Source of the DNA: Patiria pectinifera
Lineage: Eukaryota; Echinodermata; Asteroidea; Valvatida; Asterinidae
Reading direction: 5' to 3'
DNA: 64,000 bases
Assembly (NCBI GenBank): GCA_029964075.1
Contig: CM057135.1
Span: 23,896,863 to 23,960,862 of the forward strand
Positions 56,194 through 64,000 of the stretch are shown in pieces. The translations under genes were made by a program, and so were the position numbers. Every line of letters begins with the position of its first letter. The first letter of the stretch is position 1. The notes under the pieces were generated by a model. That model was not told where the DNA came from. It did not search any database and saw only the letters and a list, made by a program, of their open reading frames with translations.

Positions 56194-56597
56194 CTGGAAG
56201 GCAGTATATATTGAAAGCTAGGTTTGAAAATCTAAGTTTTGACTAGTGAATTCATGGAACAACTGACAATCTTTGGAAAGTCTGATTCAGGGTGTCCCCC
56301 AAAAAGTTATGCCAGCAGCAGTCATGCAACTGGGAATTTAGAAAAAACAAGGAAATTCCAAATCACACAAGACTCTGTACAATGTGTTTCAATTTGTAAT
56401 GGCATTTCATGAGAAGAAAAAAAATGAGGAAATCAGCGAATCCGAGGAAAAGTTGCATGCCTGCAGCAGATATCCTTTAATTTCCCAAAAACTACTTAAC
56501 ATGAGTATTTCATCTTGATGGAGCATATTAATTATACTCTTGTGTATATTCAGTAAAAATGTCATGGAAATCCGTTGATGCAAACCAGAGATCTGTT

Positions 56598-57446
56598 AAG
56601 GAGAATACACGAGAAAGTGTGGATTCGTAATTTAAGAATTCACGAGGCGCGAAGTGCCGAGTGAATTCGTAAATTAAGAATCCACACTTGCGAGTGTATT
56701 CTTCGACTTAAACCATTGCGTCAAAGGAAGTATCGGCATTAACAGTCAGTGGAGATGAAAAGACTTGGGATAAATGTTGCAACCTGACGCCACTTCCGCG
56801 ATTGTGTACAAAGTCTATGGAGAGTCAAGAATTTTTTAAAGTAATTCCTAACAAAATTGGAAATATTTCTCAGTCCCAGATTCATGTCTTATCATCATTT
56901 TTTCAATAAATGCCTTCATTGAGATGAAAAAAGTGGCGTCAGGTTGCAACATTTGTCTCGGCTCCTTCCGTTGACAAATTGATAGTTCAGACGATGATTT
57001 CTTTCTGACTGAAGTAGGTTTTACAGTGACGGCGAAGAATCTGACAGGGAAGATGTATTGATAATTTCGGAAGGAAATTTTTACGCAGACGGTCCTATTA
57101 ATGCTCATTGTAGAAAACAATTGTCTGACGTGTTCAAAGAGTGGATTCGTAATTCCGAATCCACACTTTACTAAAGATTCTTCGTTCCGAATCCACACTT
57201 TGTGACCAGCGTAACAGATTCGTAGTTCCGAATCCACACTTTTAACAATAGTGTGACGTCATAGCAATGGTTTAAAACAGATTATAAAAGGCTATGGTTT
57301 TTCACCCATTCTAATGAGGTTTACACAGTTAAGTGATATCAGTGCATCAGATATGTCATGGGCCTTTTCATTCTGATGTAAATGAAGTTAACTGCGTAAA
57401 TCCCATCCCATTGGAATGAGTGGAAAACCCACAGCCTTTTATAATT
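56598..57446. repeat. Foldback repeats before the N gap
   Basis: A hairpin at 56598-56712 (agaatacac...gtgtggattc / gaatccacac...gtgtattct), related gaatccacactt words to 57245, and an inverted repeat at 57281-57446 (attataaaaggctatgg / cagccttttataat). No exon found between 56194 and the gap. Confidence 0.7.
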
Positions 57447-57503
57447 TGTTAGATCTCTTGTTTGCATGAACAGATTTCCATGACATAAAGTAAATGGTAA
57501 AGC

Positions 57504-58003
57504 NNNNNNNNNNNNNNNNNNNNNNNNNNNNNNNNNNNNNNNNNNNNNNNNNNNNNNNNNNNNNNNNNNNNNNNNNNNNNNNNNNNNNNNNNNNNNNNNN
57601 NNNNNNNNNNNNNNNNNNNNNNNNNNNNNNNNNNNNNNNNNNNNNNNNNNNNNNNNNNNNNNNNNNNNNNNNNNNNNNNNNNNNNNNNNNNNNNNNNNNN
57701 NNNNNNNNNNNNNNNNNNNNNNNNNNNNNNNNNNNNNNNNNNNNNNNNNNNNNNNNNNNNNNNNNNNNNNNNNNNNNNNNNNNNNNNNNNNNNNNNNNNN
57801 NNNNNNNNNNNNNNNNNNNNNNNNNNNNNNNNNNNNNNNNNNNNNNNNNNNNNNNNNNNNNNNNNNNNNNNNNNNNNNNNNNNNNNNNNNNNNNNNNNNN
57901 NNNNNNNNNNNNNNNNNNNNNNNNNNNNNNNNNNNNNNNNNNNNNNNNNNNNNNNNNNNNNNNNNNNNNNNNNNNNNNNNNNNNNNNNNNNNNNNNNNNN
58001 NNN
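57504..58003. other. Assembly gap, 500 N
   Basis: Exactly 500 unknown bases, the round size of a scaffold join. Apparent ORFs across it are meaningless. Confidence 1.
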
Positions 58004-58049
58004 ATGTATGTGTACATAAATAATGACAGTCATTGTCGGTTCATGTTAC

Positions 58050-58131
58050 CTGCTTCCAGAATCTCCCTGGCCTAGCTGGCCGTGATTACCAAGCCCAAAA
58101 CCATACACCTCACCATTCTTCAGAAGGACCA
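58050..58131 (-). CDS. MYCBP2: MYCBP2 exon 5, copy B (duplicate of 48370-48451)
   Basis: Identical 82-bp RCC1 exon (VVLLKNGEVYGFGLGNHGQL...). It lies 46 bp after the end of the 500-N gap. The offset from copy A is exactly 9,680 bp. Confidence 0.85.
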
Positions 58132-58973
58132 CTAAAAAATACAGGGGGAAAAAAAAACAAGAAACATGCTTGTCTTAGTGATTCGTTTCCACTGATGTCA
58201 CTCCCTTGGTCCTTTGAATGTAATGTTTGGCCAGTCAGGTGAATATTCATGTATCACATGATTTTGGTAGACAAATTAGACAACCACAAGCACAATGAAC
58301 GCATCAAACACCGGTTCATCCTTCACACGAATGCGAATGCGAATTTGATGTCAGATTTGATCTGCCAGACTTGGAATGTTGTGCAGAGTTGAAGAGTTGT
58401 GAATTTGCAGCGTAAAAGCAAAAGCTTGCAAAAAACATCACAAATTCACGTTCGCATTCATTTTTGCACCAAGTATGAACCGACCTTCAAGCTGTGCAAC
58501 ACATTATTCATTCGGTGGGAAGACATCATCTGCACCGCGTGTATATCTAAAGATGGAGTGATTTTCAAGATGCAAACCCCAATCACTTAAGACTCCAAAT
58601 GGAGAATTTGGAGGCTGCTCATCTGCTTATCAGAGATATGTTTTCAATGTTGAAGTTGAGGTATTCAGAGATGATACTGGCCTATGGGGGAAAAAATCGG
58701 AATCGGAAAAATTGGCCGATTGTAAGTACATCGCGCAGCTGTCATTGAACTTTTTGTTTGAATACACAGTGGTGGGTCTAGCTTGACAAAACTGCAGGCA
58801 GAGAAAAGAAAATGAGGGCTGCCAAGCCCCTCGGTTGCTTTTGTTTGCCCTCTAATTCATTCTCCTGGATCCGCCAGTGATGCTTTGCTTTGCGTTTCTT
58901 ATGCACTATTTTGTGAAATCAGCCGCTGGTCCCTTCAAGGATTCGATCAAATGACTTGAGTCAGTGTCAATAC

Positions 58974-59102
58974 CTGTATGGTGCAGACCACAGGCCACCT
59001 GGGTGGCCGGCAGGGGTAAGGTGACAGGGCCTGGTGGGTGGATGACGTGCTGCCCATAGTCCCTCTCTACGTCCCGGTCATCGCCGCTGGTGCTACCCTC
59101 GT
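58974..59102 (-). CDS. MYCBP2: MYCBP2 exon 4, copy B (duplicate of 49282-49410)
   Basis: 129 bp with the same boundaries and protein as copy A. One difference seen in the coding strand changes a Gly codon synonymously. Intron differences are more numerous. Lies in the second copy of the duplicated block. Confidence 0.85.
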
Positions 59103-59749
59103 CTGTCATGCCAAAAAAAGATTCGGACTAAGAGTATGCTAAATGTCTCTGAGAGAGTCAGGTTCAATTTTACGGCTCTGCTAACCAAATGTTGTACTCA
59201 AGTCCGATCGCGAGTCCAGTCAAAAGTACATCACGGGTCCTTCCACAAGCCATTTCACAAGTAAAAATTGCATGTGCCAAACCTGTTTGTCCAAGAACAG
59301 TATTATTTCATTGGCTTGACTGAGCTCCAGAGCCAGACAAAAATCACGAAACTAGACTTACATGTGGACAACAGTAATTTTGGTGACCTATATTTAATTA
59401 GCAGAATAACACTATTCTTGCAATTGTTTTTTTAGATTTTTTCACCACGTACATGTATGGTTGAAGAGCTATACTTCACTACATTATAAACAAAAACAGT
59501 TCAGACAAGTAAAGTAAGCTGGGTTTTTTTCCAACAAGAATTCTCAGCCATTACTATGGCCACCAGGCTGTTGTCTATTATACGTAACCCGCTGATAACA
59601 GTAAAAGCTTCTACTGTGGTTGGGCATATGGCACAATGTACATTTGCAAATGAATTTGCAAAAACCAACGGAGCGGCAAACATTCTGGGCTGGTACTCGC
59701 AGATGAAATTACCTTTTATACATGAAATAGAATTTCAAATGATGTGCTT

Positions 59750-60165
59750 TTAACCCTAACCGCCCTGAATCCTCCAAAATCCTTTTTGCAAATTGGAGGA
59801 ATTTGCAGGATTGAGGTTACATGGCAAAAGTGCATTGCTGATTTTGAAGTACGCACTGTGTCAAGGTCTTGGGCCGGACCTTGTGTTGTTTATGCTCAGC
59901 CGTGCATAAATTTAGCCCTTGATTATACTTGACATCCTCCGCACTGCTCCAGGATGTCACTGCCTCTGCCTCAGCCTATTGACAGTCACAGCCGGAGGAT
60001 TTTGCAGGATTCAGGCAGTGGTCACCCCTCCATGGACCATATTCAAGAAATAACGGAGGAATTTGCAGGATTGAGGCTATATGCTTTTTTTCCATGAGGC
60101 CAATTGGAGGATTTTGCAGGATTGAGGCTACATCCTAGCAAAAAGGCCTAGGGAGTTAGGGTTAA
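59750..60165. mobile_element. TTAACCCTAACCGCCC element, copy in duplicated block B
   Basis: Same element at the matching place of copy B, with intact ends ttaaccctaac and gttagggttaa. Confidence 0.75.
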
Positions 60166-60923
60166 TATGTGCAAGACTACAACATTCTTTCCTGCCAATA
60201 TGGATGTGTAAAGCAGACTTCACTCTCTACAGCAAGCATGATCTAGTAATTTAATTCAGCTCTATGATCAACCATTGGCATCAGTGCATTTGCATCATAG
60301 AGTGATACTAACTTACTAGAGCGCTTACTTCTTACTTTGAAGCCGTACTGCGTGCAGACATTTTGATTTCATGTGCGTGTTTGTAAACATAATGCAATTA
60401 GATGGAGTGAATATTGAAAGTGCACTCTAAATGCAACTTAAACTTCAGCGTGTCACAACGGGGAAAAACATCACGGCAAAATCATCTGCAGCAGATGCCC
60501 GCACGCGTTTACGTTGTTTGTGCAGAGCAAAATGAAACGCTCATTTACTTGCGCATTGCTGTCTTGGGCACGCATCAGCTTCAATAACGCACATGTGTGG
60601 AATACAAACCCAGATATGCAAGTAGCCGTACACAAGCCGTACAAAATTTCAAGTTTTCCGAAGGTTTGTGCACAAAAAAATGGCTGCGCCCAGCAGGCAT
60701 CACTTTGTACATTGAGTCAGCGCTCTTGTTATTTAATTTAGCTCTACGGTTGGAATGCACCATGGCACAAATATTTCCTCTCTCTTTTTCAAAGTTGTAA
60801 GGGTTAATGTGCTGACAGTTCATAGAAATCTTTGACTTGCTTTCCACAGGATGCATGTAGAGGCAAAGGGGAAAAGGGAAATTGCAGTTTAATGATCAGT
60901 GATTCACAGTGCGCGTCCCTCAC

Positions 60924-61198
60924 CTTTGCCTTTGTCCTGGTTCATGATGAACCCCACCCGTCGGTGTTTCCCATCCTGCTGTCGGTTCATCCCGTACCGC
61001 AGCTGGGCCAGCAGCTTGTGTTGCAGGATGTTGCCGTGCTGGACCAAGGCGCCCAGGAAGTTCCCCCCACCGTCGGGTCCCACGTCGCGGGGCGGTATGG
61101 CAGGGGCCAGGACACGACGCTCATGGGCCTCCCCGGCGCAGACCTTGCAGCAGCCGCACTTGGTGCAACCGGAGTCGCCAGAGCCGCAACCGCACACC
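60924..61198 (-). CDS. MYCBP2: MYCBP2 exon 3, copy B (duplicate of 51513-51787)
   Basis: Same length (275 bp), same splice sites and same predicted protein as copy A (VCGCGSGDSGCTKCGCCKVC...). It sits upstream in transcription order of exon 1 of the chain, so it cannot be used collinearly with it. Most likely the other haplotype; a real segmental duplication is the alternative. Confidence 0.85.
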
Positions 61199-63349
61199 CT
61201 GTCATTGTAAGAGCAGGGGGAAAGAAGTGGAAACAGAGGGTGATCAGTTGAGAATCTCCAAAATATATACTGTCGGGTCTTTTTACTCTAACTCCCCAGC
61301 ATAATTTACTAGGAACCATACCCATCCAGGCAAATTCCAACACCCACATGGGAAATCGTACACACACACTGTTGGACTTAGTTTCTGGAGGTATGCCAAG
61401 CCCAGTGTAAAAGACCATCAGTTTAGGGGTACTGTACCTATCCCAACAGATTTCAACAACACCTGCTGTTGGACTTCGATGGGTTGAGTTCGGTTAGGGT
61501 TAAGTATTTTTCAAGTTTCACCTTGAAATCAAGTGCTATTTTTATAGCAATAAAAAGTTTCACTTTTGAATAAGAGAAAGAAGGGAAAAAACTGTAACAC
61601 AATTACCAGTAGTTATGCATTGAAGGGAAGATACAACATTTGCAAACATCACAAAACGAAAGGATCGAATTATCACAAAATACCTTACTGGATTGTTAGG
61701 GAATGACAGTCTAAAACATTCTGTAAAATCGTGGCTCCTGGTGTGCTGTCATTTTCAAGAAAAATGGGATTTTTCCAACGCTGGTCGGCCGACCAGCGTT
61801 GGAGAAAACTGGCTTTTTTCAAAAAGTGCTCCTAATTTTTCATAATTAGTTATTTCGCGTTTTCTTTGCAATTGATTACACACCTGTGAAGGGGTACAAG
61901 CCTGCTAGACTGATTCTCTGACCTTACAGTTCCGCAAAGTTTATAAATTGCTATGTTTCATCTTAAGTGGGGTCAGGGAACCAAACTACAAGAACATGAT
62001 TGGTTTTTTTTGGTTTTTCCAGCATCTACAAGCCCAAATCGTGAAACAGTCATTTTAACAATATTTGCTATAACATACTAATCCTCCAGATCCATTTATT
62101 TCTGAAAATTGCAGCAAAAGCAAATGTTGTACATTCCCATTAAGTACTCTGCAAATAAAGTATTTGCAAACTGACAACATTTCAGTTTTAACAGCCCAGG
62201 GTAGACTGTCTCGTAGGGCTGAGCTGAATCTAACCAAATATTTGAAAGTTCGATCATCAACTGAATATCCAAATAACATTTTTGCAATTCAAATATTCAA
62301 AATATGTGAGCGATCTCCAGGAGATGACGAAAAAACGAATAAGTAATGTTGAATATTAGCTGAAATTTCTTCTTTAACCCGAACGTCTCAAGGGCTCTTT
62401 GGGGGTCAAGGACCAAATACTACAGAATACAACATGTGTTGTGCACACTTGTGTGGAAAGAAATGCATACTACAGGTTACTACTCAGTAATATTTTGTAG
62501 CTTTGGGTGAGGTTAGGGTTAAAATCAGTCTAAGCCATCGCTACCCAATTTCACGGCACTGCTAAGCACAAAAATTTGCTTAGCACAAAAAAGTCTGGCT
62601 TATAATAGCAGGTTACCAGCCAAGACTCCATGTGAATTTCATGCTAAGCAAACAACAGCTGAATACTGATCACGAGCAATATACATCACGTGGAGTTTTG
62701 GCTGGTCACCTGCTTTTATAAGCCATACTTTTTTGTGCTAAGCAAACTTGTGTGCTTAGCAGTGCCGTGAAACTGGCCCCTGGTCTGTATCCTATTTTTA
62801 ATAACAAGCTCGTCAATTTTCGACAAGTGCAGGTGAACACAAATCCCTCCTGGCAGCCAATTTTAGGATGGTGCACATTTAACTTGTTCAGTGCATTTCA
62901 AAATCACACACTCGAAATCAAATAATTGAATATTCAATCACGTCCAAGCCGTAATGTAATAATTTGGGCATTTCAAAATGCAGTGCGCCACCAAGAGTTT
63001 GGCAAGGAGAATCCATTTCTCAAGTTTACGGTCGACAAAACACGGCCCATTTGAAGCAGTATCAGTAGACAACTTGAGCTAATTTGTTCAGGATTGGGGC
63101 TTAGCGTTCTGCCGCCTTACAAAAACACCATATTGATAAAAAGAAAAGAAAAGGGCAAACAGATACTTGAATCACACGCTTACGAAACTACTGACCGGAC
63201 AACCTAACAATTTCAAATAGACTGCACTGCGAATTGTCAACCATCTCCCACAATGCACTGGGAAAATGAACTCTCCGTGGCAAACTCTTGGTGGTGCACT
63301 ACATTGTAAAACGCCCAAATTGAATAGTTACAGTGATAGTCTTCTGTAC

Positions 63350-64000
63350 TCACATTCCAGAATTTGTCCCTGGCGTTTCACAATACGCATTGCTATGTGA
63401 GTTCCCATTCCGATCCCCACCCATCCCCAAACTCCTACCACTTCCATCAATCCCTTGTGAACCAAATGACCAAAATGTACTCACATTCCAGGATTCCTCC
63501 CTCGTGTGCGACGTGAGTTCCCATTCCACTCCCCTCCCATCCCTGAACTCCTACCACTTCCATCAATCCCTTGTGAACCAAATGACCAAAATGTACTCAC
63601 ATTCCAGGATTCCTCCCTCGTGTGCGACGTGAGTTCCCATTCCACTCCCCACCCATCCCTGAACTCCTACAACTTCCATCAATCCCTTGTGAACCCAATG
63701 ACCACAATGTACTCACATTCCAGGATTCCTCCCTCGTGTGCGACGTGAGTTCCCATTCCACTCCCCTCCCATCCCTGAACTCCTACAGCTTCCATCAATC
63801 CCTTGTGAACCAAATGACCACAATGTACTCACATTCCAGGATTCCTCCCTGGTGTGCTTCGTGAGTTCCCATTCCACTCCCCTCCCATCCCCAAAATCCT
63901 ACCATTTCCATCAATCCCTCGTGAACCCAATGACCACAATGTACTCACATTCCAGGATTCCGCCCTCTCCCTGGTGTGCTACGTGAGCTCCCATTCCACT
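63350..64000. repeat. Intron minisatellite, copy B, cut by the window edge
   Basis: Same unit as 53931-54922 with spacing 131, 116, 116, 116, 116. Order of unit lengths differs from copy A. Continues past the window. Confidence 0.93.

Larger units (their letters stand above)
48324..54922. repeat. Large duplicated block, copy A
   Basis: Matches 58004-64000 over its full length at high identity, with offset 9,680 at the left end and later small indels plus one 278-bp insertion. Contains MYCBP2 exons 3, 4 and 5 and the minisatellite. Confidence 0.93.
58004..64000. repeat. Large duplicated block, copy B
   Basis: Begins at the first base after the N gap and runs to the window end. It is collinear with copy A, in the same orientation. 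Confidence 0.93.

Noticed and set aside
53914..54963. Overlapping + strand ORFs with repeated SSHSTPHPS/FHQSLVN/MYSHSRIP words
   Set aside because: They are translations of the intron minisatellite. Unit lengths (116, 131) shift frame each time, and the array abuts a minus-strand exon.
57439..58075. ORFs of about 190 codons over the gap
   Set aside because: Made almost entirely of N.
58050..61198. A second functional MYCBP2-like gene
   Set aside because: Only exons already present, same protein, directly after a 500-N join; alleles are the simpler reading.

Overview
This is metazoan genomic DNA: AT-rich introns packed with small transposons, GC-rich coding islands with GT-AG introns, tRNA-derived SINEs and foldback MITEs. 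The lectin family, intron sizes and SINE type suggest a marine invertebrate deuterostome, perhaps an echinoderm. No species can be fixed from the sequence alone.

The minus strand carries an internal part of one very large gene, the orthologue of MYCBP2/PAM (Drosophila highwire, C. elegans rpm-1), a giant RING-type E3 ubiquitin ligase. I could chain 24 consecutive exons from 56193 down to position 1. All junctions keep frame and all introns are GT-AG, giving about 1,297 codons. They cover RCC1-like repeats, a Cys-rich insert, the first PHR domain, a helical linker, the second PHR domain and the start of the next helical region. The first exons lie outside the window on the high-coordinate side. 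The C-terminal exons, including the RING domain, lie beyond position 1.

The intron between exons 41465-41760 and 16846-16973 is about 24.5 kb and splits PHR1. Inside it, on the opposite (+) strand, is a cluster of five intronless secreted C-type lectin genes (21518-38088) plus one truncated lectin pseudogene. Repeated flanking blocks include decayed GPCR fragments and RFX X-box-like palindromes, so the cluster grew by tandem duplication.

The region 58004-64000 follows a 500-N gap and is a near-identical second copy of 48324 to about 54900. It carries three MYCBP2 exons out of collinear order. This is most simply an unmerged second haplotype placed in tandem by the assembler. The two copies differ by a TTAA-flanked element present in one and absent in the other, and by the structure of a minisatellite. 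That minisatellite repeats the end of a MYCBP2 exon together with its splice donor.

The remaining DNA is intronic. It holds several MITE families, many with TTAA at both ends, SINEs with target-site duplications, a LINE remnant, tandem repeats of 52 and 145 bp, and long foldbacks.
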